A stretch of DNA of 64,000 nucleotides from Mucor racemosus (GCA_027405735.1 JAPEHQ010000003.1:2046001-2110000), one strand, 5' to 3'; positions 1-12,644 are shown, counted from the first letter of the stretch. The notes: generated by a model not told the origin, from the letters alone. Made by a program: numbers and translations.

Positions 1-2327
1 ATTTGTGCTTCTGAAGGACGACATTTACGTTGAGTAACATCCAATTTGAGTTGATCAATGGTGTCCTGAAGATCTTCTAAACGACTAGTTACCTTATCAG
101 ATTTCTCTAATAAGCTCTGTTTACCCTCTTCTAAATGAGAGCGAGCAGTTGAGGTTTGATTTAACTCTGCGTCTGCTTTTTTGATAGCTTCCTCCTTGAC
201 AGCTTCTGCTTTTTCTTTGATTTCTGTAATAACTGTAGCCGTACCTTCACGAAGTTCTCTTTCTAATTGACGAAGTACTGCAACATCTCGTCGTAATGTC
301 TCGATTTCTGAACGTTGAGATTCGAATTGCTCTTTGGAAATGGAGGGACCTGAATTCTGAACAATTGGTATAGCTGTGATGGTGGGTGCGGGCTCATCAG
401 CATCTTGTTCTGGTATTATCTCCTCTTTATCCTCTTCTTGTTCCATTGGCTCTTCTGGTTGAGGTTTTGATTGCTGACGTTGATTCAAGATGGTTGTAAC
501 CTGCTGAATCAAATTTCGTTCTTTTTCTTCATCTGCTGATTGATTTTTAGCATTGGATTCTAAGATCTGCTTTTTGATTTCATCCATTTGCTCTGTAAAC
601 ATACGACGAGTTTCACCAAGCTCCTTATTGAATGCAGTAGTAACTTCTGATAACCATTCTTTTTGAGATTCTTTCCGATCTTCTTTTTCTTTAAAGAAGA
701 AAAACATGGTTAGTATAAAGGAAAACCTGCATAGTGATAATTAAAAGCGTTTATAAATACCATTGATATTGAAAGACAGCATGGATTTATTTCGAACCTC
801 TGACAAGTCTTCTAATTCATAAGATACACCTACAGCAGGATCTCGAATGTATATTTTAGGAAAGTCATTTTTTCCAACTGAATAACTGAATTTCTCCAAG
901 AATAACATGTTTAAAGCAGGAATACTAATTTCTCCGTTATATTTAACTTTTTGTACTTCTTTACCAATCTGAAGAAATAATGTTAAATCTGTATAATAAA
1001 ACAAATATTAGAATTCCTTCAATTGACTCCAATATTTTAGTGTTTACCTCCATCTTCCTTGCTATCCTCATTTTTAGCTTCTGATACCGTATTTAGATTG
1101 TTTGATGTGTTTGTTGCAACTGTATAATCTACATTTTTCAACGGTAATTGATTGTGTACGGGCAATGTAGGTACAGGAGGTACATTGCTGCCTTCATGAC
1201 CTGGTTGAAACATCTGCTGTCCTTTACCTCTAGATATACTGCCACCATTATACTCGCCGCCTGCTCTAAACATGGAAGCACGACGCACTGAAGATCGACG
1301 AGCCAAATTCTCTTGTCTTTTCAAAGCTGCTAATGCACTAGCTGTGTTGGGATCACTTTCGTCAAATGATTGTGTGTCTTGTCTAGTAAGAGGAGTTGTA
1401 GCAGCAGGAATAATGGGAGGTGGTGGGGGAGGCGGAGGAGTTGGCATCTGTTGAGTATTACTACGATTTGAGGAGGTAGAACGAGTAGGTAATGGCAATG
1501 GTTGCTTTTGCATATTTGGTGAATTAGATGGAGAGTATGATCTATGAGCTGATGAACTATTGCGCGGCATCATGCGAGCTGAGAGATCATTCGTAGGCAT
1601 GGATGGGCGTGGCATACCACCTGACCAAGGTTCATATTCTCCAGAAGGAGTCATTCTAGGTGAAATGGGAGGATGGGGTGGCAAAGGAGGTGAAGAAGGT
1701 GAAGAAGGTGGCTGTGGGTGCATCATAATACGCTGTGAGCTACTACCTCTATTTAAAGCGGCTAAAGGTACCTCTCTATTCCAAGATTCAGTGTTGGTGG
1801 ATCTAATAGACCCACGTGATTCTCTTTCTCTCTCCCTTTCTCTTAGCAAAGCCTGCTTGCCTTTGAGACCATGTAATAAATGAACAATAACTTCTCGAAT
1901 ACGAGGTAAATACTGATCTAATCCAGCTGGTGAAGGTGGTTCCAACATGGCAACTGAAACCGAATCACGAAGTTGTCGAGGAATCCATTGCAAATCACTA
2001 AGATAAACCAATATATTTTAGCTTTTTTTCAGTTTTGTGAATATTTTTTATCAGTGTACCTCATTGAAACATTTGCTTCTTCAAATGCTTGAGAAACTAA
2101 AAAGAATTGCTTTTCTAATGTATCGTGAATTTCAAATATCTCGCTATTTGAGGCACGCATGAGAGACCATTGAGTTAAGGCTTCGAGCAAGGCCTTGGTA
2201 GTCCTTAATAACTTGGTAACAACCTGTTCTATTTCTCCAGACTATGCAAATTGTATGAATATCAAGCAAGTTTTTCAATATATTTCATTTGATTTACCAT
2301 GCCAACTGTACTATTTACTCTTCTCAT
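1..2327 (-). CDS. bud6: Bud6/Aip3-family actin and formin regulator (5-prime part; C-terminus beyond window)
   Basis: Polarity factor of the Bud6/AIP3 family, which binds actin and formins at growth sites. Seen: five exons join in frame at 2327-2298, 2241-2060, 1997-1048, 988-761 and 688 to beyond base 1, giving at least 692 residues. The N-terminal ~75 residues (KLLRTTKALLEALTQWS) match the conserved Bud6 N-terminal helix region. A long low-complexity stretch with an RERERERES run and an eight-proline tract follows. The conserved core (LFLQIGKEVQKVKY, then FPKIYIRDPAVGVSYELED) then leads into a charged coiled coil in the last exon. The intron at 760-689 has a perfect TACTAAC branch site; reading through it would stop the protein at 741, so splicing is needed. 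The start at 2327 is the first ATG in frame with the first conserved exon. The family call is strong; the first 30-nt exon is less certain. Confidence 0.85.
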
Positions 2328-4368
2328 TATTTTACTGTATACGGTCAAGTGAGAAAAAGAAACAAGAAGAAGAAAAAGAACTTTTTGAGAAACAATCAAG
2401 GATTGAAGATTGAAGATTTCAACCGCCCTTTCTATATTATAAATAAATCATGAAAACGCCACAGTTACACCGGACAAAAAGCAAAGCGAATAAAGCGCCT
2501 GTAAACTGTAAAATCATACATACAAACTATTCGATAATCATTAATTGGAACAAGTTTGCCAAAATCAATGCATGACTATAACAATTCATTTGTAAACAAA
2601 CTGTCTATATCTTGATTATTTTAAGCATTGAACATATCAAGGATTAACTATAGCTTAGTATAAAACTAAAAATAAATTGTCGGGCCCTGAGATTCAGAAT
2701 ATTGGGAAACAAAGTACAAAATGTTATTGACTGGTAAGAACATTTTATACAAATTTTACACAATATTTCTACATATTAGCTTTGGCAAAATTGAATGTTT
2801 ATCTTGTAGGAATGTGCCCAATTACTTGCTATTGAATCACTGAATCAGTATATCACAAGTACAAGAGGCGCTTTTATTTCAAGATTTAGAAATGAGCCCA
2901 TTTAAAGTTAATGTTAAATAGATTTTCCATTCATTTTGCCTTTAAAAACTGATGTAGAAACCTCCTAATTAAAAAGTAATACATCTTATGGTTCTAAAAA
3001 TCTTTGGAATCACAAGCTACTAGTTCTCGCTCATTTAACAATATACTCCCTATGCAAAACAATAAGTATGTTTCATATTTGTATAACAGGTATCTGTTCA
3101 AATAAACATTCTACAATCAACAAGAAGCCTCGGCGCGGAGTTTGATATCAGCAACAGACAAAAGCACCCAAATAATCTTTGACATGGTCAAACTACTTGC
3201 AAAACATATCAAAAACGTAGAAAAATAATATTAGTGATTAAAGTAAGTTACTTAATAGCAATGCAAGTAAATTTTATATGTAATTAATTTTATCTAGTAG
3301 AGAAACAATCCTTTGACATTGAAAATATCTAATTACTTGTCGTTTATTAGCTGCTTGACATCCTTTTTTATGATCCCCCTGGTGGTTTCGAGTTAGGGAG
3401 AACTCTCTATGGCTTGGATTCAGATCAATTAAAAACTAGTAAGAACATCTAATTAATAAAATCAAAACCTGACCAACTATTTAGCCGTTTTTCAGTAATT
3501 AAAAATATAATTCGATTTTTAGTCTGGCGATTAAAATTATATATAAACTTTTTTTCCAGAAGTTTTAAAGTACCTATGCTTGCTATTTTTCGATGGCTCA
3601 GATATAGATGCATTCGGGCGTCAAGTAAGACGTTGATGCAGGTTATATTTCCTACGAAACGTACAACGGAATGTGGTTGTTTCACCAAAACTCTCACTTC
3701 AAAGAGCGCATTCTTCTGATACACAAACATTTGAGCGTTGAGAAGCTTGCCAGACAAAAGCCATCAGCATATATAATCATTCTGTTGTGTTATTACAAAT
3801 TTTCTTAGACATTAATTTCAATTCGAATTTTGCCTTACCATACCTCGTCCAAAATCTCAATTTTAACAAAATCCAATTTTTGACTAGCAAATCGAAACTT
3901 TTTACTAACATATATATAGGAATTAAATGACCGCAATAATGATAGATCTGTAGTAAAAACGTTTGCTTTGACATTCCAACCTTGATTTTTTGACTTTTGC
4001 CCAAAAGACTAAAATCTTACATTTTGGGACATAAAAAAACATTTTGTGATGTAAATTTGTAAAAAAAAAATACTATCAAATATAAAATTTAAAATTACAT
4101 ATTTCGTATTAGTAAGTTGTTTAATATAAAATTTATAGTTCTCTTGAAAAAATCCTTTGAAAACTTTTTTTTTTCCAAAAATGTCAAATTGAATCGAAAA
4201 TTTGGCAATCGGCTTTTATGGGTTTGAGCTCCGCGAATCACTAAATATTGAATTTGTTTATTGAAAATTTAGTGTTCCAGTAGCAAGAAAGTATACAATA
4301 TGACAATGGTAGTATAAAACACAACCAATATTTATATATAGATTGTGAAACGAGGACAGTAATGGCTG
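2328..4368. other. Intergenic, no recognised gene
   Basis: This 2-kb AT-rich stretch separates the bud6 start from the 3-prime end of the RING gene. Two short minus-strand open frames (3449-3757 and 3777-4004) show no family motif I recognise and lack any neighbouring exon continuity. A locally GC-richer patch at 3365-3425 reads NPSHREFSLTRNHQGDHKK on the minus strand and may be a mobile-element scrap. Confidence 0.5.
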
Positions 4369-5838
4369 TCAATCATCATTAATAGAATATCCAGCGTTAG
4401 AAAAGTATCTTCGCAGTGATTTTTCAAATGATGAATACTGAACATTAATGATATTTATCTTTTGATGCAATTCAGTATTTTCAGTCATAATCCTACCTTT
4501 GTGATTTTGAAGCTTTCGGACACGTTTTTTAGAAGCTTTAAGCTGCTTTTGTAAGGAGCGGTTCTCTTCAATCCAACCTTGTCTGATATCTGCGAATTCG
4601 GATGCATGCTCATTTGCAGCCGTGAGTTTTTTCTGTAAAGCGCTATTTTCTTTCAAGGAAGCTTGTTTTTGTCTCTGAAGTGTTGCAACGTTTTCCAGAG
4701 CTTTATTTAATTTTGTTTCCGTTGCGTTTCTGTCATCAAGAATACGTTGTCTTGCCGCATTCATCTCTTCCAGATCTTTTTCAAGCTTGTCTTGTTTGTG
4801 CTTTGTATTCATCAATTCCCTTGCCATACGTTGTTGAATGTCATTACGTTTAAAAAGGGCTTCATGTTGATATTCTCTTTCTTTCAAACCTTCTAGTTGC
4901 TTTTCCAAGCTTTGAATGTAGGTTTTAGCTTTACTATCTTCTGTTAAGCCAGCAGTAGCTATAGACATCTCACGATGGACTGATCGTAGGCAATCATATC
5001 TTTCTTGCAAATCATGATATTTTTTCGTCAATTGAGATCGACTTAATTTCTCCAGATTTGCAGATGTTGACGTCCATTCTTCCTCAGTGTCGTCTAAAGA
5101 ACTCTGCTTTTTGCAAGAGCAATTTGATTTATTTGTTAATTGGAAGTGTTGATGAAACAGCACTAAATTTTGTGTGCCCACATGTTCTTTCAAAGTTTGG
5201 CAATTCTTTTCAGATATTGTTAGATTCATTTCAAGCTTCTTGTTAACATCTTTCAAAATTTGACAATTATTTTCAGATATTGTTAAATCCTTCTTAAGCT
5301 TCTTGTTGACATCTTTTAACTTGATTATTGTTGATTCATTGCTAGTATTTTCCTGTTGAAGGCCATTAAATGCTTGCCTCAAACTTGCCAGGTCACTACG
5401 GGCAACAACAAGCCTAGCTTTATCAAGTTTTGTAAGGTTTATCGCATTTTGAAAATCACGTTGAGCCATAATGGCTTGGTTGGATGAAATGTCAAGCTCA
5501 TTTTGAAGGACTATCAAGCGATTATTGGCCGCTGCAAGCTTCTCTTTTAATTCTCTACATTCTTTATTAGCGCCATCATCGTTTTCAGTCGTCAAGTAAA
5601 TACGATAATAAGGTTGCTGTCTGTAATTGAAGGAATCATGTACATTTTTACGACAAATTGGGCAGTTAGTGCTTATTTCTAAACATTTTGCAGCACTAAA
5701 TTCTCTTTAAAATAACGCTTTTGATAATGATAGGAAGATCTAATCTTACCAATGTGTATCGAAAACATGTCCACAATTTGAAAATGCTAATAGAGAATCA
5801 CCTACTTCATCTAAACAAATACTGCAAATAGTTTTCAT
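4369..5838 (-). CDS. RING-finger protein with long coiled coil (TRAIP-like architecture)
   Basis: Probable E3 ubiquitin ligase. Seen: exon 1 is 5838-5750 and exon 2 is 5695-4369, giving 471 residues. The RING starts almost at residue 1: ligand candidates are C5, C8, C22, H24, D27 (or H29), C30, C41 and C44, ending in CPICR. From about residue 70 to the C-terminus nearly everything is heptad-like coiled coil rich in Lys, Glu, Leu and Gln. The 3-prime splice site at 5696 was chosen because the two nearer AGs both create a TGA, whereas this one supplies the sixth zinc ligand and keeps frame. Known: an N-terminal RING followed by a coiled coil is the layout of TRAIP/No-poles ligases. Inferred: function in DNA damage or replication is only suggested by that layout. 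The RING call is firm, the TRAIP orthology weak. Confidence 0.72.
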
Positions 5839-6993
5839 TTGAGATAGCCTGCGAAAAACACAATACGGCTTGGATGCAAAGAATCTAATTGAAAAAGAAG
5901 GAAAAAAGTGTTGAGATACCGTCTGTTTAGACAGTTTAAACTTCTGTAAATTCTCTCATGCACACAACTGAATGAGACGAATAAAATCAGGTATTTTTTC
6001 AAGGGATAAAACTACCGCAATTGGGCACGAAAACAAACAAAGAAAGTAACTTAAAAAACTCATTGTTTGTTGTCAGTTGCATATTATCATGACAATAATT
6101 GACTTTCTAACATACATCTACAAATTGCCATCGAAATCACTGCTATTCATCAAACAAAGAAAACACTCAAATCACAATTCTGTGTATTCAGGGCCGATTA
6201 TTTATTCTACATATCAATTTAAAGGATATTCTCTCATCTTTAAAGTATTATTAAAGCACATTATTTAACAGTTTAATGTATATTATGCCTTCATGTATGC
6301 TTTAGAGTTTTCTATTAGTATGATCATTAGTCAAAGTATCGCACACTTTGAATTTGAAGGAAATGTGCTCAAATGTTTCAGAAAAGCGTAAAATCGCATA
6401 TTCAAGCACCGCTTAATATATTTGGTGATAAATTGAATAGTATCCCATTCTCAAGGATTTTTACGTTTTTAATATAAATTACACTGGTTTTAGGTAAATT
6501 TATACTGATGCGTTTGATAATTCTTTATCTCCAGGTATTTTTTTTTCTCGAATAGATGAAATATTGAGCAAGTAAAATAGGATTGAATGTGCCACATGTT
6601 TGAACTCAAAATTAGCAACGAAAATGGAAAACAAGTCTCGAAACCACATCTAAAACACATGATAGCAGCTCTCGGGCAATCGGAAAAAGTAAGGTAAACA
6701 AAGCAGCAACCTCTTGATGAGAGGCTATTATTTCATGATCTGAATATTTAAACAAAAATCAATTATCCCGTCTCTTCTTTATTGGCTGCCATTGATCTAA
6801 TAAATTATTGCGCAAACCCTTTTTGAGCTACGATGAAGGTGGTAGTAGTTTATAGTTTGATTAGAAGCACTAGGAAAACTTTTTTGCTGTAGTGACTCGG
6901 GACTATCTATCAAAGTTGCGCGTTTTATTCCAAAAATTCTTTCACCTTCTCTGTTGTTCCCCTTGTCATCTTTATTTTTTCAAAAACTATAAT
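5839..6993. other. Divergent intergenic region between the RING gene and cct5
   Basis: Presumed shared promoter space for two divergently transcribed genes. It is AT-rich with several T tracts; a pyrimidine-rich stretch (6925-6980) lies just before the cct5 start. A short open frame at 6077-6268 has no recognisable similarity. Confidence 0.5.
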
Positions 6994-8874
6994 ATGGCAG
7001 CCAATATCGATCCTAACTCTGCTGTTTATGCTACTGACGAATATGGTAGACCTTTTATTATTGTAAGAGAAGGCCAACAAAAATCAAGATTAAGTGGCCT
7101 TGCTGCTATTCGTGTAAGTATTTGATGTGTTTTATTAGACGTGACATTTATACTGAAAACCAACGCTATAAAGTCTCATATCCTTGCTGCAAAAACTGTA
7201 TCAAATATTATTAAAACTTCTCTTGGTCCTCGTGGTAAATAAATGAATTTCTGTACCTGAAAAAAAAAAGCTAAATAACATTTGATTTCACAGGTCTTGA
7301 TAAGATTTTGATTTCTCCTGATGGTGATATTACTGTCACTAATGATGGTGCTACCATTCTCGATCAAATGGCTGTCGAGCATCAAATCGCTAAATTGCTT
7401 GTTCAATTATCTCAAAGTCAAGATCAAGAAATTGGTGATGGTACTACTGGTGTTGTTGTTCTTGCTGGTGCCTTGTTGGAGCAATGTGAACAACTTTTAG
7501 ATCGTGGTATTCATCCTATTCGTATTGCTGATGGTTTCGAACGCGCTTGTGCTGTTGCCGTTAAGCATTTAGATGATATTTCAGATACCATTGAATTTAG
7601 TAAAGAAAATGTCTCCAACTTGAAAAAGACTGCCATGACCAGTCTTGGTAGTAAAATGTAAGCTTTTTTTTTTGTGTAGTAATGAAGCACTTTAACATAT
7701 CTCTAATCCATGTAACTATAGTGTTTCTAAATTCCACGAACAATATGCTGATATTGCCGTCAATGCAGTTTTATCAGTTGCTGATTTAGAACGTAAAGAT
7801 GTTGATTTCGAGTTAATCAAGGTAGACGGTAAAGTAGGTGGCTCTTTGGAAGATACCATTTTGGTGAAGGGTGTTGTTATTGATAAAGACATGTCCCATC
7901 CCCAAATGCCTCGTGAAGTTCACGATGCCAAGATTGCCATTTTAACTTGTGCATTTGAACCACCAAGACCCAAGACTAAGCATAAGCTCGATATCACATC
8001 AGTTGAAGAATATGAAAAATTGAAAGCTTACGAAAAAGAAAAGTTCGGTTTAATGATTAATCAAGTTAAAGATTCTGGTGCTAATTTAGTTATCTGTCAA
8101 TGGGGTTTTGATGATGAGGCAAACCATTTATTGTTACAAAATAAGTTACCTGCTGTGAGATGGGTTGGTGGCCCCGAAATCGAATTGATTGCTATTGCTA
8201 CTAATGGTCGTATTGTTCCTCGTTTCGAAGATTTATCTGCTGATAAGTTGGGTAAGGCTGGTGTTGTTCGTGAATTGAGCTTTGGTACTACCAAGGATCG
8301 TATGTTGGTCATTGAAGAATGTGCCAATAGTCGTGCTGTTACTGTATTTGTTCGTGGTGGTAATAAAATGATTATTGATGAAGCCAAGAGATCTCTTCAT
8401 GATGCCATGTGTGCTGTTCGTAACTTGATTCGTGATAACCGTGTTGTTTATGGTGGTGGAGCTGCTGAAATCAGTTGTTCTCTTGCTGTTGCAAAGGTTG
8501 CAGATGAGATTTCCACAATTGAGCAATATGCTATGCGCGCATTTGCTGAAGCTTTAGATGCTACACCTCTTGCACTCTCAGAAAATTCTGGTCTTTCTCC
8601 TATTGAAACTTTAGCTCAAGTTAAGGCTGAACAAGCAACCACTGGTAATTCCAAACTCGGTATTGATTGTCTTAATAAGGGTTCCAATGGTAAGAGATCT
8701 GTTAATAGGGAGATTACATGATGCATATATTTACTAATACAATTACAAATAGATATGAAGGACCAACATGTATATGATCCATTGATTTCTAAGCGTCAAC
8801 AATATTTATTGGCTACTCAATTAGTTAAAATGATTTTGAAGATTGATGATGTGATTACTACTTATGAACAATAA
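6994..8874 (+). CDS. cct5: T-complex protein 1 subunit epsilon (CCT5)
   Basis: Subunit of the cytosolic group II chaperonin TRiC/CCT, which folds actin, tubulin and other proteins in an ATP-driven double ring. Seen: five exons, 6994-7113, 7174-7234, 7294-7657, 7722-8689 and 8753-8874, joining in frame to 544 residues, close to the usual ~540. The N-terminal DEYGRPF signature is typical of the epsilon subunit. ATP-site motifs are TNDGATIL and the conserved [12 protein letters not shown]; further signatures are [18 protein letters not shown] and [10 protein letters not shown]. The C-terminus MILKIDD is canonical. A pyrimidine-rich leader precedes the ATG; an in-frame ATG upstream at 6892 belongs to the leader, because the family N-terminus starts near 6994. 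Four short introns all have GTAA(A/G) donors. Assignment is near certain. Confidence 0.97.
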
Positions 8875-10637
8875 TAAAGATCAAAAAATAAAAAGGGAGA
8901 AAAAAAGGGGGAGATTTGTTTAAAAAGAAAAAAGGGTCTCTCTTCTTTTTATCTTTTGTATAATATATAAATTTATTGTTGCACTGATTGATCCTAGGAG
9001 AAAAATAAAATGGGCACCATGTAGGCCTTTTTTAGATGAAAGGAGCTAGTATTAAAAATAAGGATGATCTAGCAGTAATGGGATGAGGAGATTTCAAGTC
9101 ATTTCATACATCTTGATTTGGACACCTTTTTGGATTTGCACAAGCATTAATATACACGCTTTTTTCCTATATGAAAAAGCATGGCCGTTGGTATCTCGTG
9201 GTTGCACGTTGAACTGTTTATATAATGTGTTGTTAATCTAGATTTTTTAACAATTGCAAAATATGATTGACATTTACAGATTGTTGCACAATAATTATCT
9301 GTGCGAGATGTTTGAAAATACAATAGAAACTGTAGATCATTCGAGGCTTATAATAAGAAATCCCTTGCATTTTCACATATTATATAAATGTTCAAATATA
9401 AAACCTGTTTACGCATAAATGTATAATACTGATCCCCTTGATGTAAAGCATTATCTATTATCTCCTCGTCTCTTTTTAATCTGTATAATGAGGTTTTATT
9501 TGACAACAAATATAACTGATGCAAAAAAACTATCTTTTAAAAGAAATCTAGCCCATTCATTTTACTAGGTAAATCTATATTAAGGAGACAAGGATGAGAT
9601 TTCTCTTTTTGTATAAAAGTCTATATTAAGAAGATGAAAAGGAAAAGAGGGGCGGGGAAGGGTGGAGATGGATTTGTATGCTCCTTGAAATATACAAATG
9701 AATAGACTTTAAAATACCAACATTTTAACTTTTTTTTTTTTTTTTTTTTTGTGCACTTGTAGCATGTTCTTTACGAATATTCATGCATGCCAGCATGTAA
9801 CTATAAAGATATTATTATAACGTTACACATTTTCCAGGGTTCACTTTTTGACAATATTTAGACATGTAGATATAAACCTATAGGGGGATGTATACAAAAC
9901 GTGTGTTGTATATTTATACTACAGATTCGTTTTTTTTTATGATAGGAGTGTAGTAGATGGAATCATATGAATTTTTCATGGATATAAGGTCATTTTTTAA
10001 AGTTATTTCATATCAAGGAGTACATGGGATATTTCCACTAGTCGATTTTATGTCTTTTTTTTTTTTTTTTATATATATTTGGTTAAACTTGTGGCAATAT
10101 GTCAAAGGCAGCAAGTTGATATGTTGCCATATCAAACATTGATGATATAAGGAGAAAACTAGTTCCACATACATTTACATCACTTGTACATACACAATAG
10201 ATACAAAATCCACGTTCTACATATGTTTATATATATATATATATAAACAAGATATTGCCACATGCTATTAAGTAAAAAACCATGGTATAAATTGAAGATT
10301 TTGTAGAATAGGAGCAAAACTAGTTATACAATATAATAATAATAAGGAAAAATTTTGTTCGCAAAGGTAAAATATATAGTTCATTTTAGAATAAAACTAA
10401 ATCACATAGGTGTGTATGTGGTATGGAAGCTCCTTTTACTCAAATTATTCGCCACCCCTTTTCTTACAACATATAACTATCTTTCTTTCATCCATCTTGA
10501 AATTTATCTCTTTTTTTTTCATTTTTTCATTTTTTTTCTTTTTAATACACATCGTATATTACCCTTTCCATTCTTTATACTACCATTTACACTCATTTAA
10601 AACTAATATTTATAACGTCATTTAACGAAATTATACA
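8875..10637. other. Intergenic, cct5 3-prime region and C2H2-gene upstream region
   Basis: No supportable gene. The first ~100 bases are a purine-rich cct5 3-prime UTR with an AATAAA-like signal near 8888. The rest is AT-rich, with a T-run around 9730-9750, a TA dinucleotide tract near 10230-10246 and several short T tracts. Short open frames here are hydrophobic read-throughs of T-rich DNA. Confidence 0.5.
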
Positions 10638-12021
10638 ATGTTCAAGACAATTTACAGATTAAGGTATCATATTTTATTAGCACATCAACTTTACTTTGAT
10701 ATAATGGCTTATATAAAAATATATATTACATAGAATTCTGATACAAGAAACTTGCCAATATTATCCAATTCATCTTTGCGCATTAAAAGATAAAGAGCCA
10801 ACATTTGATGATTTATTAAGAAAAATCCAACGCATTACAGAGGTAGAGAAAAAAACAATACATGTATATAACTGTACACTGACTAATATTTTTAAGCAGA
10901 AGCAAGATTTATCTGATTATTGTATTTCAATAGCAACAGAAAATTCAATAATTAATGACAATAAAAGCTTAAGACGTGCTTTAAAGTTGGATAAACAACA
11001 AAAACTTGAAATCATTTTGTACCATAAAAATCATCAACCCAAGAATACATCAATGGTAGTGGTACAAAATTCAGGTAAATTTAAAATAAATTAGCACCTT
11101 TCAAAGTAGCTAAATGTGTTTTTGACAGATGACCTGCATTCACGTCGACATTCATCTTTTGAACCAATAAACAACAACAAAACGAAAATGTTCTCTTCAT
11201 CAAACGATGCAGTACCGGTTATTAAACCGACAGTTCTCAGATGGACACCTGCTATTCTGTCGTCAAATAATAACAATAATTGCTTTAAATTAAGCCATGT
11301 TAGAGGATTTAGCAGTAATAATGATGATATTAGCAGCTTTGATTTAAGAAAAGATTCTGCTATTTCTCTTGATACTAACGATAACATGGATGAACAACCT
11401 CATAGAAAGAAGCAAAGAGTAATGTCAGCTGATCATCCTCGCAAATTACCTGATCCGTCAACTTCTCCTTTACCTTCCTTACGAAATAACATCAATTTGG
11501 ATCATAATAGTAACAATAATTTACATCCACTTGAAATAAGGAGACCTTCTACTGCTCCTCTACCCTCTTCTCCTCCTACATCACCATTTCCAAGAATTTA
11601 TGCTGCACCTACTTTACCTGCAATTTCATCAATTACATCTCCAATTCATCAACCACTACATCCTCAACTTGCACCAATTCATAATCATCACCAATTTAAT
11701 GTCAGCAATAAAAGAACTCGAGCAAGTGTTGCAAGCACACATCACGCACATAATATTCAACAGAATGCCGTTCATTTATGCGAACATGTAACTGGTCCTG
11801 GTAAAGTTTGCGGGCAAACATTTAGACGTTCTTATGATCTTTCTCGCCATCAAACAATTCATTTGGAAAACAGACCTTTTTGTTATTGTGATAAATGTGG
11901 TAAAAAATTCACTCGCATGGATGCCCTGAGAAGGCATGAAAGAGTTCAAGGACATTCTTCTAAACATCGTTCCATGTCTACCTCAGTTTTGCCGCCATCT
12001 CAAAAAGCAACTAGTGTTTGA
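10638..12021 (+). CDS. C2H2 zinc-finger transcription factor
   Basis: Putative DNA-binding regulator. Seen: exons 10638-10663, 10734-11074 and 11129-12021 join in frame to 419 residues. Two C2H2 fingers lie near the C-terminus. The first has an enlarged Cys-Cys spacing (CEHVTGPGKVC, then HQTIH) and the second is CYCDKCGKKFTRMDALRRHE with a final His after a five-residue gap. Between about 125 and 345 the protein is low complexity (Asn, Ser and Pro rich) with a basic RKKQR patch that may act as a nuclear signal. The N-terminal ~120 residues are well structured (PTFDDLLRKIQRITEVEKK), look like a small ubiquitin/PB1-type fold and are not something I recognise. The very short first exon is the least certain part. 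I cannot name an orthologue. Confidence 0.75.
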
Positions 12022-12111
12022 ATAATATAGCTTATACCCCCCTCTCCTATCCACTTTTTTTTTTTACTAAATTATTAATAATAAATACTTTCATAATGTT
12101 ATAAACCATAT

Positions 12112-12223
12112 TTGTTGTGTATACTTTTATTGGTGTCTTTTATCTGCCTCTTGCTCCTGCACATCCACCACCTCCTCCTCCTCTACTCATGCCTCATTTA
12201 CATCCATACTCAGCACCGTCATA
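12112..12223 (+). other. Pro/His-rich exon-like open stretch, unassigned
   Basis: A plus-strand frame reads PLAPAHPPPPPPLLMPHLHP and ends in TAG at 12223, with codon use like a real low-complexity exon. There is no AG acceptor between about 12035 and the stretch, so it cannot be joined to the C2H2 gene just upstream. It may be a relic of an older 3-prime exon. No function is claimed. Confidence 0.2.
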
Positions 12224-12248
12224 GTAATCTAATTAGTTTATATACAAG

Positions 12249-12539
12249 TTATATGCATAAACTGTCTTCCTTCTTTTTAGATTTTGGAGAATCATCAATC
12301 AATAAAATATCCAAAGGTAAACTGTCTAGGAATATAATACATCGAATGTCATTTCCACAGACGTTGAATATATCAATGCTTATAGGATCACTATTTTCAA
12401 CTGTCATTTTCAATGTTTTGAGGTGGATATCCATGCTCATATCGATACCTGTAATAGTGCCTTTTACTAAGGTATCATTTTTCAATTCCATTAACCCAGA
12501 ATGCAAAGAAAATTTCAAAAAATTCCTATGTTTAATCAT
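12249..12539 (-). pseudogene. Divergent intronless SmD1 (snRNP Sm-D1) copy
   Basis: The 96-residue frame covers the Sm1 and Sm2 motifs of SmD1, a core spliceosomal snRNP protein. Recognisable pieces are MELKNDTLVKGTITGIDMSM, then HLKTLKMTV, then LDSLPLDILLIDDSPKSKKK. Compared with the highly conserved family, the Sm2 signature IRGNNIR has become VCGNDIR, the following hydrophobic/Pro stretch is altered, the N-terminal helix is scrambled, and the Arg-Gly-rich tail is missing after KKKED. There is no intron. This looks like a retrocopy or duplicated copy that has drifted; a diverged expressed paralogue is possible because the frame is still open. The true SmD1 gene is presumably elsewhere. Confidence 0.72.
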
Positions 12540-12644
12540 TAATACCTACTGAATTGATATTTTTAGACCGTAATACACCAAACCAACAATAAGGCTTACG
12601 ACATGAAAGCATTGTTAATTTCAGTTTTAATAGTTTTCCAACGT

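Noticed and set aside
1272..1883. Plus-strand Gly/Glu-rich open frames opposite bud6
   Set aside because: They are antisense shadows of the proline- and Arg-Glu-rich low-complexity part of bud6.
3365..3425. Possible tRNA (GGTTTCGAGTT resembles a B box)
   Set aside because: No A box, anticodon stem or acceptor stem could be placed around it.
3449..4004. Two consecutive minus-strand frames that might be a decayed transposase
   Set aside because: No catalytic or DNA-binding motif could be read in any frame and there are no terminal repeats nearby.
8097..8526. Minus-strand frames within cct5
   Set aside because: They are complementary-strand shadows of a highly conserved chaperonin exon.
10355..10625. 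Hydrophobic plus-strand frames before the C2H2 gene
   Set aside because: Phe/Leu/Ile composition comes from T-rich promoter DNA; no conserved motif.
12112..12552. 146-codon plus-strand frame
   Set aside because: Most of it is the antisense of the SmD1-like copy, which explains the openness.
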